Shown in pieces: positions 23,340 through 34,128 of a stretch of DNA of 52,577 nt. Within the stretch, counting starts at the first letter, position 1. Each line of letters begins with the position of its first letter. Position numbers and translations under genes: made by a program. The notes beneath the pieces were generated by a model that was not told where the DNA came from, searched no databases, and was given only the letters and a program-made list of their open reading frames with translations. The stretch is from Caulobacteraceae bacterium (lineage in GTDB: Bacteria; Pseudomonadota; Alphaproteobacteria; Caulobacterales; Caulobacteraceae): assembly GCA_947452365.1 (NCBI GenBank), contig CANGCO010000009.1, positions 1-52,577 of the forward strand, in the 5' to 3' direction.

Positions 23340-25187
23340 CTAGTCCTCGCGCATGCGCTTCTTGCGGAAGGATGGGTTAAGCACTTCCTTGCGCAGACGG
23401 ATCGATTTTGGCGTCACCTCTACCAGCTCGTCTTCTTCAATATAAGCAATGGCCTGTTCCAGGGTCATACGACGCGCTGGCGTAAGGCGAATCGCCTCAT
23501 CCTTGCCCGAGGCGCGCACATTGGTCAGTTGCTTGGCCTTGAGCGGATTGACGTCCATATCGTCAGAGCGGCTGTTTTCGCCAATAATCATGCCCTGATA
23601 GGTCTTTTCGCCGCCACCGACAAACATGATGCCGCGCGCTTCTAGGTTCCACAGCGCATAGGTCGCGGTTTCACCCTCGGAATTAGAGATCAAGACCCCA
23701 TTGCGGCGCCCTTCAATCGCGCCCTTATGCGGCTCATAATGCGAAAACACCCGGTTCAGAACGCCCGAGCCGCGCGTATCGGTCAAGAACTCGCCCTGAT
23801 AGCCAATCAAGGACCGCGAGGGGGCCATCAAGGCGATACGGGTCTTGCCCGCACCCGATGGGCGCATATCGGTCATTTCGGCCTTACGCGCCGACAGCTT
23901 TTCAATGACGATACCGGAATATTCCTCATCGACATCGATAAACACTTCCTCGATCGGCTCCATGCGCTTGCCGGTCTCTTCGTCCTTGCGATAAACCACG
24001 CGTGGCCGCGAGATCGAAACCTCAAAGCCTTCACGGCGCATGTTTTCGATCAGAACGCCGAGTTGCAATTCGCCGCGACCGGCGACTTCATAGGCATCCT
24101 TGTCCGAGGTCTCAATAACCTTGATCGCGACATTGGATTCAGCTTCGCGCAAAAGGCGGTCACGAATAACCCGGCTTTGCACCTTGTCGCCTTCGCGGCC
24201 AGCCAAGGGGCTATTATTCACAGAAACCGTGATCGAGATGGTTGGTGGATCGATCGGCTGGGCGGGTAGGGCCTCGGTCAGGACCAGGTCGCAGAGCGTA
24301 TCGGCCACGGTGGCCTTGGACAGGCCGGCAATGGCGACAATATCGCCCGCTTCTGCCTCATCAATCGGTTGGCGCTTCAAGCCGCGGAAGGCAAGAATCT
24401 TGGTGACGCGCCCGCGCTCGATTTCAACGCCTTCGCGCGACAGGGCCTTGATCGCCATGCCGGGCTTGATCTTGCCTGCTGCGACCCGGCCCGTCAGAAG
24501 ACGGCCAAGGAAGGGATCATTTTCCACAAGAACCGCCAGCATTTGGCCCGGCTCGTCCATACGGGTCACGGCCTGAGGTTCAGGCACATGCTTGACAACC
24601 AGGTCATAGAGCGGGGCCAGGGTCTCGCGCGGCGCGGTCATATCCATGGCCGCCCAGCCTTCCTTGCCCGAGGCATAGATGTGCGGGAAGTCCAGTTGCT
24701 CATCTGACGCACCCAAGGCCGCGAACAGGTCAAAGGTTTCGTTCAGCACCCGGTCAGGATCAGCATGGGGCCGATCGACCTTGTTCAGCACCAGGATGGG
24801 GCGCAGGCCAAGCTTTAGCGCCTTGCCAAGCACGAACTTGGTCTGGGGCATGACGCCCTCTTCGGCATCGACCAGCAAGAGACAGCCATCGACCATGCCC
24901 AAGATGCGCTCAACCTCGCCGCCGAAATCGGCGTGGCCGGGGGTGTCGATAATATTGATCCGGGTCTCGCCCGCCTCGCCGTTCCAAAGCACGCTGGTGC
25001 ACTTGGCGAGGATGGTAATGCCACGCTCACGCTCCTGATCATTGGAGTCCATGGCCCGTTCGACCGTGGCTTCATTGGCTCGGAAAACCCCGGATTGGGC
25101 GAGCAATTGGTCAACCAGTGTGGTCTTGCCATGGTCAACGTGGGCGATGATTGCGATGTTACGCAGGGATTGGATCGAGCTGGACAT
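23340..25187 (-). CDS. typA: translational GTPase TypA/BipA
   Basis: A 615-residue ribosome-binding GTPase involved in stress and late ribosome assembly. The G domain has AHVDHGKTT (G1), DTPGHADF (G3) and NKVD (G4), followed by elongation-factor-like domains and the TypA-specific C-terminus with the [12 protein letters not shown]-like block (here [14 protein letters not shown]). ATG 25187 begins [20 protein letters not shown], the standard TypA start; the frame extends to 25265 but those residues lack similarity. A strong terminator lies about 100 bp downstream. It stands as a single-gene unit. Confidence 0.96.
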   Translation of the reverse strand: MSSSIQSLRNIAIIAHVDHGKTTLVDQLLAQSGVFRANEATVERAMDSNDQERERGITILAKCTSVLWNGEAGETRINIIDTPGHADFGGEVERILGMVDGCLLLVDAEEGVMPQTKFVLGKALKLGLRPILVLNKVDRPHADPDRVLNETFDLFAALGASDEQLDFPHIYASGKEGWAAMDMTAPRETLAPLYDLVVKHVPEPQAVTRMDEPGQMLAVLVENDPFLGRLLTGRVAAGKIKPGMAIKALSREGVEIERGRVTKILAFRGLKRQPIDEAEAGDIVAIAGLSKATVADTLCDLVLTEALPAQPIDPPTISITVSVNNSPLAGREGDKVQSRVIRDRLLREAESNVAIKVIETSDKDAYEVAGRGELQLGVLIENMRREGFEVSISRPRVVYRKDEETGKRMEPIEEVFIDVDEEYSGIVIEKLSARKAEMTDMRPSGAGKTRIALMAPSRSLIGYQGEFLTDTRGSGVLNRVFSHYEPHKGAIEGRRNGVLISNSEGETATYALWNLEARGIMFVGGGEKTYQGMIIGENSRSDDMDVNPLKAKQLTNVRASGKDEAIRLTPARRMTLEQAIAYIEEDELVEVTPKSIRLRKEVLNPSFRKKRMRED

Positions 25188-25500
25188 GATATGAGGCCGA
25201 TTTTGTGCAGGTGCGAAATGAATGAAAGCGCACGGCTTGTACGCGACTGTGGGCAACAAAGCCACCCCAGTGACGATGAAACTCGCAACACGGATGCAAG
25301 ATCATAATCTGACGGCCGATTCCAGGGTGCAGAGGGCCCGGTCCGGAAAAAAATATTGCGCTGCAGCAAAAATACTTTTTGGCCCTAAGCCTTGATGGGA
25401 TTGGAAAATTTCTAAGTTCCGGTGCTGCATTACAAATTTTTCATGCAAAGCGCTTGGCCGAGGGCTTGAACATTGTGCGCCGCAATGTATGTATCCGCTT
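25188..25500. other. typA leader and upstream region of a candidate small RNA
   Basis: No gene is seen in these 313 bp. The left part is the typA leader. Near the right end TTGAAC (25466-25471) and ATGTAT (25489-25494) with a 17-bp spacer form a plus-strand promoter-like pair just before the stem-loop series at 25501-25582. Confidence 0.4.
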
Positions 25501-25582
25501 GTGAGGCGTCCTTGACGCCTCTGCCCTTCCTGGGCGTTTCCTCCCTAATGACTTGCCACGCCCCCGGGCGTGGCTTTTTTTT
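25501..25582 (+). ncRNA. candidate small RNA with three hairpins and an anti-Shine-Dalgarno segment
   Basis: Three stem-loops occur in 82 nt on the plus strand with no open frame. Stem 1 is GAGGCGTC/GACGCCTC (25503-25510 and 25514-25521) with a CTT loop. Stem 2 is GCCC/GGGC (25523-25535). Then comes unpaired TTTCCTCCCTAATG, which is complementary to ribosome-binding sites, then the terminator stem at 25555-25574 with eight T residues. A promoter-like pair ends 7 nt upstream. The design recalls CcsR and cuckoo RNAs of other alphaproteobacteria, which display CCUCC in single-stranded loops. I assign no named family. Confidence 0.6.
25555..25582 (+). terminator. intrinsic terminator of the candidate small RNA
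   Basis: A 9-bp stem GCCACGCCC/GGGCGTGGC with a two-base centre is followed by eight T residues (25575-25582). It works on the plus strand only and ends 5 bp before the stop codon of the convergent amidohydrolase gene. No plus-strand protein gene precedes it, which is the main reason to suspect a small RNA. Confidence 0.88.
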
Positions 25583-25587
25583 GATCT

Positions 25588-26463
25588 CTAGGCTAGGGCC
25601 CGGCGCCCCTGCCCCAAGACCAAAGCCCAGTCCGTCTGGCCCATGACCTGGATCAAACGGGCCAGCGCCCTTTGCAGGGGCAAGAACCCAGGGCCGGGCA
25701 GGATTTGGGTCTCATCCAGATAGAGCGCGCGATTAATCTCTATCTGCAGGGCATGCACGCCATCCATCGGGCGGCCATAATGCTCGGTCGTATAGCCGCC
25801 CGCATAGGGCACATTGCGCGCCACAGCAAACCCCATGCCGGTTAAGGTCTGGTCCACCAGCCGGGTCAGGACCGGCGAACAGGCCGAGCCATAGCGGTCG
25901 CCAAGCACAAAATCACACCCCGCCTTGGCGATCGAGGCTGAGGGCATGGAGTGCCAGTCGATCAATAGGGCATGGCCGTGCTGGTCCAAGGCCTGGTCCA
26001 GCAGCCCAGACAGGGCCTGATGATAGGGCTGATGCACCTGGCTGATCCGCCCGGCCGCCTCGGCCAGGCTCAGCTTGCGGTCATAGATTTCGCGGCCCTC
26101 AGCGACAATCTTGGCAATTGTGCCAAGACCCGCCGCAATCCTGGCCGCGCCCGCGCCCTGCACTGGGGCAAAGGCCTCATCAAACATGCCAGGATCAAGC
26201 TCATTGGCGGCGCGGTTAAGATCGACATAGGCCCGGCCATAGGTCGCACAGATCAGGCCTATGCCTTGGCCAGGCGCCGAGCCAATCAGCTCATCGACAT
26301 AGGCGTCTTCAGACAAGCGAATGCTCAGAGAATCCAGCCGCGAGGCCTGCATCAGGCTCTGCGGATAATGCCGCCCCGAATGCGGCGAGGAAAACACCAA
26401 GGGCCCGCTTCGGTCTGGACGGGTAAGCACAAAGGGCGGCGGATCAATTATCGGCTCAGACAT
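25588..26463 (-). CDS. N-formylglutamate amidohydrolase (HutG-type)
   Basis: A 291-residue protein of the N-formylglutamate amidohydrolase family. The N-terminal block VFSSPHSGRHYP, the EDAYVDEL segment, ATYGRAYVDLNR, and the later LLIDWHSMPS with its metal-binding His are characteristic. The enzyme hydrolyses N-formylglutamate to glutamate and formate, the last step of one histidine-degradation route; no other hut genes are here, so it may act on other N-formyl or succinyl compounds. I chose ATG 26463 (MSEPIIDPPPF); the frame extends to 26499. It is divergent from cpdR with 169 bp between. Confidence 0.88.
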   Translation of the reverse strand: MSEPIIDPPPFVLTRPDRSGPLVFSSPHSGRHYPQSLMQASRLDSLSIRLSEDAYVDELIGSAPGQGIGLICATYGRAYVDLNRAANELDPGMFDEAFAPVQGAGAARIAAGLGTIAKIVAEGREIYDRKLSLAEAAGRISQVHQPYHQALSGLLDQALDQHGHALLIDWHSMPSASIAKAGCDFVLGDRYGSACSPVLTRLVDQTLTGMGFAVARNVPYAGGYTTEHYGRPMDGVHALQIEINRALYLDETQILPGPGFLPLQRALARLIQVMGQTDWALVLGQGRRALA

Positions 26464-26632
26464 TGCCCCCATCATCAAGGCCAGGCCTGACCGGGTCAAA
26501 CACTTTGCCGCCCCCAGATCCTGCGCCCGAAAAGTTTATCCTGTTCATTGCTATTATTGCCTGTATTTTAAAAATTGCGATTATCAATCATCAAAGACGG
26601 CCCGGCACCCCGGGTGCAGACATGATCAAACC

Positions 26633-26989
26633 ATGACCCGCATATTGCTTGCCGAAGACGATGATGACTTAAGACGCTTTTTGGCCAAGGCCCTAGAGCG
26701 TGCGGGCTATCAGGTGCGCGCCTGCGCCGATGGCGATGAGGCCTTGGCGGCCCTGGATAGCGACTATGACCTCTTGCTGACCGATATTGTCATGCCGGGC
26801 ACAGACGGGATTGAGCTTGCCCGCCAGGCCGCCGCCCGGCAGCCGCGCCTGCGGATCGTGTTTATTACCGGCTTTGCCGCCGTGGCCCTGTCGCCAAATA
26901 GTGGCGCGCCGCAGGGGGCCAAGGTCCTGTCCAAACCCATCCATCTGCGCGACATTGTTGCCGAGGTCGAAAAACTAATGGCCGCCTAA
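26633..26989 (+). CDS. cpdR: single-domain response regulator CpdR
   Basis: A 118-residue receiver with no output domain. The acidic pocket is in LLAEDDDDL, the phospho-site is Asp51 in LLTDIVMPG, and Lys101 is in LSKP. Length, Asp51 and sequence match Caulobacter CpdR, which in its unphosphorylated form primes ClpXP for degrading cell-cycle proteins and lets RcdA join. The link is supported by an rcdA homologue at 40358-40870. Its placement between the amidohydrolase gene and tRNA-Val is common in alphaproteobacteria. Confidence 0.92.
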   Translation: MTRILLAEDDDDLRRFLAKALERAGYQVRACADGDEALAALDSDYDLLLTDIVMPGTDGIELARQAAARQPRLRIVFITGFAAVALSPNSGAPQGAKVLSKPIHLRDIVAEVEKLMAA

Positions 26990-27059
26990 CGCACGCCGCT
27001 TGCCTTGCGCGCACAAGACCGATATATCCCCGCTTCCCGCTCCTAATCGGAGCCGGTTC

Positions 27060-27134
27060 GGACGCGTAGCTCAGCGGGAGAGCACCTCGTTGACATCGAG
27101 GGGGTCACAGGTTCAATCCCTGTCGCGTCCACCA
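27060..27134 (+). tRNA. tRNA-Val (anticodon GAC)
   Basis: A 75-nt cloverleaf with encoded CCA. GGACGCG pairs with CGCGTCC; the D arm is TAGCTCAGCGGGAGAGC; the anticodon stem CCTCG/CGAGG encloses TTGACAT with anticodon GAC; the T arm has GGTTCAATCC. The discriminator is A. A T-rich stretch follows at once. The next 2.5 kb are AT-richer than the chromosome on either side, so the site may have served as an integration point, but I found no second copy of the tRNA end. Confidence 0.97.
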
Positions 27135-27168
27135 TTTTTATTAAATATAATCAGACCCTTGTTCGGTG

Positions 27169-28059
27169 TTAAAAGGGCAATAACTCGCCCCATAAAATTC
27201 CCCGATACCACATCGATACCAAGGTGCTTGTAACGAAGCTTCCAGCACCATCGTAAGCTTGTTGTGGGGGCTGCGGCAAATTCTCTAGCTGAAACTTATC
27301 AAAGTCAACTTTAGCGGAGCCGGGGGAAATTGTGCTTCTGTTCAGAGCTATGCCTGCGATCGGCTCGCCATTTTGTTGCACAGCAACGGTTTTAAGTACT
27401 GTTGCTTCTAACTTTTCTGTGGGCATCGACGCCTGTTGCGAAGCGCTTGGTGGCGGCGCGTTTACTGGCCCAGATTGGGCTAAGAATGGCTTCGTTGTGG
27501 GACCTGAATCGGTGCGCGCCTTGCTGTTTTTGCTCTTCTTCGCAGGCACTTTCGGCTTACATAGCCGCATGGCCTGTTCCGCCATATCGATGCGGCTAGC
27601 AAGCAGCGCGATGGTTTTTGCGTCCTCGCAACGCCCCCCTAAGACGGCTGTAGACACTTGGGTCCGTAGTTCCTGCTCCGCTTGTCGCGCGGCCTCCCGC
27701 TCCTGTTGAGCGTTCGCTTGTTGCTGCGCAATCGCCTCAACGCGGGAACGCTCCGTTTCGGCATTTTGTCGCTCGATCGCGACGAGCTCATCCCTGCGCG
27801 CGCTTTCAGCCGCCAAACGTTCCGCTTCATCGTCCGCAGCCTGCTTTTTTGCCGCGTCGTCTTTGATGCTTTGCAAGACTCCAACCAATTGGTTGATAGC
27901 ATCAAAATTATTGGGTGCGCGCTGGTTACATGCGACACCTCCTGCCGTTTTATAACAGTCAGTTATTGTATTTTGAGCGACGCTGGGGCTAGCCAACATC
28001 ATTGAACAGACAAAAAATGTAAAACTTATAGTGGTTTTGATATTTAAAAACGTGCGCAT
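27169..28059 (-). CDS. exported coiled-coil protein, function unknown
   Basis: A 296-residue protein with a signal peptide (hydrophobic core in FTFFVCSMMLASPSVAQ, cleavage after AQ near residue 29). Then come two cysteines (DCYK and VACN) that may form a disulfide, a long Glu/Ala/Arg/Gln coiled coil (about residues 68-135), two more cysteines around a GGRCEDAK segment, a basic Lys-rich linker, a Pro/Ser linker, and an unnamed C-terminal domain. It resembles periplasmic structural or trafficking proteins but matches none I can name. Base use is AT-richer than neighbours. It is the first gene after tRNA-Val, pointing towards it. Confidence 0.7.
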   Translation of the reverse strand: MRTFLNIKTTISFTFFVCSMMLASPSVAQNTITDCYKTAGGVACNQRAPNNFDAINQLVGVLQSIKDDAAKKQAADDEAERLAAESARRDELVAIERQNAETERSRVEAIAQQQANAQQEREAARQAEQELRTQVSTAVLGGRCEDAKTIALLASRIDMAEQAMRLCKPKVPAKKSKNSKARTDSGPTTKPFLAQSGPVNAPPPSASQQASMPTEKLEATVLKTVAVQQNGEPIAGIALNRSTISPGSAKVDFDKFQLENLPQPPQQAYDGAGSFVTSTLVSMWYRGILWGELLPF

Positions 28060-28257
28060 GTATTTTTCTCACACCACTGGTTATCCAAATTTTTGATAAG
28101 TTAGAAGAATAAGTCCGATCGTATCAATCTTTCCGGCGGACATAGGGTTGACGTAACCTTGAGCCACTTTTCCGCCATGGTCACTGCCCTGATTCAAGCG
28201 CCCTCGGCGGATACACCCTCTATTGTGCGGACTAACTTGCCCCGCAGACACAAAAAA

Positions 28258-28281
28258 TCCCAGCCCCGTTAAGGGCTGGGA
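28258..28281 (-). terminator. intrinsic terminator of the outer-membrane protein gene
   Basis: TCCCAGCCC and GGGCTGGGA form a 9-bp stem with a 6-nt loop. On the minus strand the stem is followed by TTTTTT. It lies 22 bp past the stop codon of the gene at 28303. A 70-codon minus-strand frame across this site is therefore not called as a gene. Confidence 0.9.
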
Positions 28282-28302
28282 CTCTCTAGGCATTAATTCG
28301 AC

Positions 28303-29208
28303 TTAAAACGCGTACTCAACGCCGATCACGCCGTTATGCAGGTTCATCGCACCATTATTGACATTCCAGTTGTCAGTTGGCGAATGGCCAACATAGCTGG
28401 TGCTGCCGAAAGTGAATTGGGTCGCATTCACGTGCACATAGCGATACTCAGCAAACGCCGAAATCCGATCCGTAAGCTTTGTACGGACGCCAACCTTCAT
28501 TTGTGCCGCAAAGGCATAATCAGAGGCGTGGGTCTTTGAATTGAAGTGGTTAACTTCTTCATGCGTGTCACTGGTCAATTCGATCGGACCACTTGGATTG
28601 GTTTGGTTGGAAACCGCATCCTTCATGTTCACAAGCGCAATCCCGACACCAGCGCCGATATAGGGCTCGAATTGCGTGCCGGTGTCATAGGTGGCAACGC
28701 CATTGGCCAAGAACAAGGTCGCGTTCATGTTCAGGCTATTTTTGAAACGGTGCTCACCTGCCCCGTAATGTTCATTCACGGCTTCAAGTAGATGGCTGTA
28801 GGATTCAGCTTCCACGTCCGTATTCGCAACAACTTCAGTGAGAGGATTTTCGAGATTGGACTTTTGGTCTGCATCTAGATATAGCCCCTCCAATTCAATA
28901 GCGGCCTTAAACTTGGACGCGGGCACCGCCCATTCATAACCGACATGAGCGCCAGCCAAGGTCGAGGTGTTGCGTTTAACGCTACCCTTAACATCAACCT
29001 TCAAATCAAAATCGCTGAAACCAGCCAGAGCATAGTCACCGCGCTTATGAGCAACACCGGTTTGCTGGACGTCTTGATTGTCAGTACGGCCCAAACCACC
29101 GAAAGCGCCGACATAGATACCGCGGCCCGTGTCAGCAGCTTGTGCAACAGAAGCTGCGCAAGCAATACCAGCAGCCAACAATAGAGACTTCATGGCAATT
29201 TTGTTCAT
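28303..29208 (-). CDS. outer-membrane beta-barrel protein (OmpA/OMP_b-brl-like)
   Basis: A 301-residue protein with a clear signal peptide (AAGIACAASVAQA, cleavage before ADTGRG) and then alternating amphipathic strands: GIYVGAFGGLG, LAGAHVGYEWAV, FEPYIGAGVGIALV, MKVGVRTKLTDRISAFAEYRY, and a final strand VIGVEYAF with the terminal Phe needed for barrel assembly. This is the small-barrel family related to the OmpA N-domain and opacity proteins. GGGGTG lies 7 nt before the ATG. A large soluble loop (about residues 110-155) is unusual. It forms a single unit with its own terminator. Confidence 0.85.
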   Translation of the reverse strand: MNKIAMKSLLLAAGIACAASVAQAADTGRGIYVGAFGGLGRTDNQDVQQTGVAHKRGDYALAGFSDFDLKVDVKGSVKRNTSTLAGAHVGYEWAVPASKFKAAIELEGLYLDADQKSNLENPLTEVVANTDVEAESYSHLLEAVNEHYGAGEHRFKNSLNMNATLFLANGVATYDTGTQFEPYIGAGVGIALVNMKDAVSNQTNPSGPIELTSDTHEEVNHFNSKTHASDYAFAAQMKVGVRTKLTDRISAFAEYRYVHVNATQFTFGSTSYVGHSPTDNWNVNNGAMNLHNGVIGVEYAF

Positions 29209-29417
29209 TTTTTAACACCCCTATATACAACCACAGATTTTTTATTAAACCTACAGCGATTTTTGATGGTATGCTCACTCGCATATATTCGGGGAAATTT
29301 CCATAGTCGAAAATTTAAATATTTACGTCGTCGGTAACCTCGACGGAGGCGATCTCCGAATCATGCTTACTTGTGGCACGAAAATAAAAATTAAATACAC
29401 GCGAAATTTTATATTAT

Positions 29418-29432
29418 AGCGTTTGCAACGCT
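29418..29432. promoter_or_regulatory. inverted repeat in the AT-rich intergenic stretch
   Basis: AGCGTT-TGC-AACGCT is a perfect 6-bp dyad about 210 bp before the outer-membrane protein gene, in a very AT-rich region. A second perfect 10-bp palindrome, GGAAATTTCC, is at 29293-29302. Both could be operators; no regulator is implied. Confidence 0.3.
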
Positions 29433-29484
29433 TACCATTCAGCCGATTTAAACAATAAAAATCAACGACGGTCTTTCTTTATGT

Positions 29485-29679
29485 TTAATTGATTATATTG
29501 AGCCGCATCCGCGCACCAAAACCCAAAATAGCGCGGTCGACCACTGCTTCTGCCTGAGCGATCAGCTCCAATTGTCGTTTGCGTGTCGGGTGCCGCGTGA
29601 ATTTAGACATACCCGCCAACTTTGCCTTGGCCTTGTCGATGCGCCTCTGCGCTCGCGCTAAAGGGCCTTCTTTGCTCAA
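29485..29679 (-). CDS. small basic protein, function unknown
   Basis: A 64-residue protein rich in Arg, Lys and Ala, with a likely helix LARAQRRIDKAKAKLAGM and another around KRQLELIAQAEAVVDRAI. No motif is recognised. It begins 15 bp after the PhoD gene on the same strand, so it may be co-transcribed. Short length and a composition that could arise by chance keep the confidence low. Confidence 0.4.
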   Translation of the reverse strand: MSKEGPLARAQRRIDKAKAKLAGMSKFTRHPTRKRQLELIAQAEAVVDRAILGFGARMRLNIIN

Positions 29680-29694
29680 GATTGAGCCGCGCGC

Positions 29695-30768
29695 CTACAG
29701 CCCCAGTTGGGCAAGGGGCACGGTCAGACCCTGAACCTCGTTGCCCGCCTCGTTTCGGATCGATAGGCGCAGGCTGCGCCCGGCCCAATCCATCTCAATC
29801 AGGCCGGAATTGTTTGGCGCATAGGCCGGGCCGATTTGCTGGCTGCTCATCTCATCATTGGTCGCGCGCATGGAGCGATTAAGCGCTGAGGCCGTCAGCT
29901 CGACCTGGGGATAATCCACCAGCCCATCTTGGCGATAAAGGGCGGCCATGTGCCGGTCGCCGGACAAGATCACCACGCCCTTGGCCTTGCTGGCCTTGAT
30001 GAGGTTAAAAAGATGGGCGCGTTCGAGCGGCAGGGTGTGCCAGGCCTCATAGCCATGGCCATCGGCCAGCACCTGGACCGAGGACACGATCAGGCGAATA
30101 TCGGCTGGTACCTTTAGCTGCTTTTCCAGCCAGGCCCACTGGACGGCGCCCAACATGGTCTTATCGGCCGAGGTGTCGGGCATATAGCGCTCCATGCCCT
30201 TGGCGCCCGGCCGCTCGCTTGGCTTTAGATCGCTGCGAAAACTGCGGGTATCGAGCAGGATAATCTGGACCCGCTGGCCCTTTGGCCCAAACACGCGCGC
30301 GCCATAGACGCCGGGATGATCCTGGCCAAGCGCGCTCTTGCCCCAGAACCCTTCAAACAGCGCCTCGGCCCGTCGCTTGCCGCCATAGGCCTCGCCCGCA
30401 TCATTGGCCCCGAAATCATGATCATCCCAGGTCGCCAGGACCGGCACGCTGGCATTTAAGGCAACAAAATCGGCATTCTGCGCCAGGTCACGATAGGCCT
30501 TGGTGAGGATCGGCAAGGCCGGGTCCGTGCCCGGATCATCGCCATAAACATTGTCGCCCATGGCTAAGAACAGGTCGGGATGACCAGCGACCACGCCGCG
30601 CAGGGCCGGGATCGGAACCGTTTCCTTCATGCAGGACCCAAAGGCAATCTTGGTCAGGACGGCGCTCTGCGGCGGCAGCGGGGCGGCTGCGGGGCGGCGA
30701 ATAACGAGTTGGGCCTGGGCGGGCTGGCTAAGCGCAAGGACGGCAACAAGGCCAAGGGCACGGATCAT
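29695..30768 (-). CDS. phoD: PhoD-like exported phosphodiesterase/alkaline phosphatase
   Basis: A 357-residue protein with a signal peptide (ALGLVAVLALSQPAQA, cleavage near residue 19) and the metallophosphatase blocks of the PhoD family: FGSCMKE, LAMGDNVYGDDPG, VLATWDDHDFG, ILLDTRSFR, and VILSGDRHMA. These bind the metal centre that hydrolyses phosphomonoesters and diesters in the periplasm. It starts directly with the catalytic domain and lacks the extra N-terminal domain of Bacillus PhoD, which suits the shorter proteobacterial subfamily. No pho-box was recognised upstream. It probably helps to scavenge phosphate. Confidence 0.9.
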   Translation of the reverse strand: MIRALGLVAVLALSQPAQAQLVIRRPAAAPLPPQSAVLTKIAFGSCMKETVPIPALRGVVAGHPDLFLAMGDNVYGDDPGTDPALPILTKAYRDLAQNADFVALNASVPVLATWDDHDFGANDAGEAYGGKRRAEALFEGFWGKSALGQDHPGVYGARVFGPKGQRVQIILLDTRSFRSDLKPSERPGAKGMERYMPDTSADKTMLGAVQWAWLEKQLKVPADIRLIVSSVQVLADGHGYEAWHTLPLERAHLFNLIKASKAKGVVILSGDRHMAALYRQDGLVDYPQVELTASALNRSMRATNDEMSSQQIGPAYAPNNSGLIEMDWAGRSLRLSIRNEAGNEVQGLTVPLAQLGL

Positions 30769-30845
30769 GGACCACCTTTTGAGATTATGGCGCGACTATC
30801 CAACCGATCCGTGACCGCGGTGTGACAGGTCCAGGGTCTAGGCCC

Positions 30846-31391
30846 CTAGACCCGCCGCGCCTGCCACTGGTCTTTGGTCTGGCCCCAGATGTCGATCGAA
30901 ATTTCGATGGGGGGCGGCATCTGGGCACGCCTTAGATTAACCGAGCCTAGGCGTGCGGCCACGGCTTGGGAGGCTTGGTTGTCTGGGTCGATACAGTGGA
31001 TGACCTCGCTCCAACCCAGATGGTCAAAGGCAAAGTCTATGGCCGCTGTCGCGGCCTCGGTCGCATAGCCCTTGCCTTGGAAGGCGGCGCCTAGGCTCCA
31101 GCCGACCTCTGTGCCCGGCCAGCCTTCAGGATGCCAAGGCCCGACCCGGCCAACCCATTGACCGCTTGCCTTTTCCACCACCGTGAAAAAGGAAAAGCCC
31201 TGCATGGACCAGGCCCCGGCCACGCTCAAAAAGCCGCGCCAGGCGACTGCCCGGGGTTGAACGCCGCCGATAAAGCGCGCCGTGGCCTCATCGGCCAGTA
31301 ATTGCGCATAGGGCTCAAAATCTTCAGCCACCGGCGGGCGCAGGATAAGCCGCTCGGTTTCAAGCGTCGGTCCAAGACGAGTGATCAACAT
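30846..31391 (-). CDS. GNAT-family N-acetyltransferase (RimJ/RimL type)
   Basis: A 181-residue acetyltransferase. The start TLETERLILRPPVAEDFEPY and the acetyl-CoA site VGWSLGAAFQGKGYATEA (with the Q/R-x-x-G-x-G/A pattern as QGKGYA) are typical of the RimJ/RimL group, followed by the conserved CIDPDNQASQAVAARLG. GGGGG lies 6 nt before ATG 31391, favouring it over ATG 31397. It follows the mdh terminator, so it likely has its own transcription. The acceptor (protein N-terminus, antibiotic or amino acid) cannot be inferred. Confidence 0.85.
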   Translation of the reverse strand: MLITRLGPTLETERLILRPPVAEDFEPYAQLLADEATARFIGGVQPRAVAWRGFLSVAGAWSMQGFSFFTVVEKASGQWVGRVGPWHPEGWPGTEVGWSLGAAFQGKGYATEAATAAIDFAFDHLGWSEVIHCIDPDNQASQAVAARLGSVNLRRAQMPPPIEISIDIWGQTKDQWQARRV

Positions 31392-31413
31392 TGTCATCCC
31401 CCAGACAGAAAAA

Positions 31414-31439
31414 GGGCCGCCGGATTGCGCCGACGGCCC
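31414..31439 (-). terminator. intrinsic terminator of mdh
   Basis: GGGCCG (31414-31419) and CGGCCC (31434-31439) pair, extended inside by CCG/CGG with one mismatch; the minus strand then reads TTTTT. It lies 25 bp past the mdh stop and overlaps the region upstream of the acetyltransferase gene. Confidence 0.75.
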
Positions 31440-31463
31440 CCAATCTAATCCAATCTAAAGGGT

Positions 31464-33667
<2,204 letters not shown>

Positions 33668-33672
33668 ACGTC

Positions 33673-34128
33673 GTGAGCCTTGGCTTTCAGCTCGATGAGG
33701 CCTTTGTCTCAACCTCGAGGGCGGTGGGCGATCTTGGACTGTGTCATGTGCGGCTACAAGACGATGCGCGCTATGCCTGGTTGGTGCTGATCCCGCGCCT
33801 TGGCGGCTTGAGCGAGCTGGAAGACCTCTGCGAGGCCGACCGCGCACGGTTCATGCAAGAGGTGGTCTTGTGCGGCAAGGCGGTGCGCGCCATGGGCCTT
33901 GCGCTGGGCCGCCCGATCGACAAGCTCAATTTTGGCGCGCTTGGCAATGTTACGACCCAGTTGCACGGCCATGTGGTGGGCAGGCGGCGGGACGACAGCG
34001 CCTGGCCAGGCCCCGTCTGGGGTCAGGGCAAGGCCATTCCCTATTTGTCACTAGACCTGCAAACCGCCATGATTGCGGCGCGCCGCGTGCTGTCCGATGT
34101 GCCCGGCTTTAGTCCCGCCCCAGACTGA
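33673..34128 (+). CDS. HIT-family protein
   Basis: A 151-residue histidine-triad protein. The active-site motif appears as QLHGHVVGR, so the first position of the His-x-His-x-His triad is Gln, as in many bacterial members of this subgroup. Such enzymes hydrolyse or transfer nucleotides. It starts at GTG 33673, 5 bp after mch, suggesting one transcript, although no metabolic link to mch is known. Its end overlaps the convergent secreted-protein gene by 20 bp. Confidence 0.8.
   Translation: MSLGFQLDEAFVSTSRAVGDLGLCHVRLQDDARYAWLVLIPRLGGLSELEDLCEADRARFMQEVVLCGKAVRAMGLALGRPIDKLNFGALGNVTTQLHGHVVGRRRDDSAWPGPVWGQGKAIPYLSLDLQTAMIAARRVLSDVPGFSPAPD

Noticed and set aside
28081-28293. 70-codon minus-strand frame
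   Set aside because: It is interrupted by a strong terminator stem at 28258-28281 and has no ribosome site.
27060-29690. Genomic island with attachment repeats at tRNA-Val
   Set aside because: No second copy of the tRNA 3' end and no integrase gene were found in the window.
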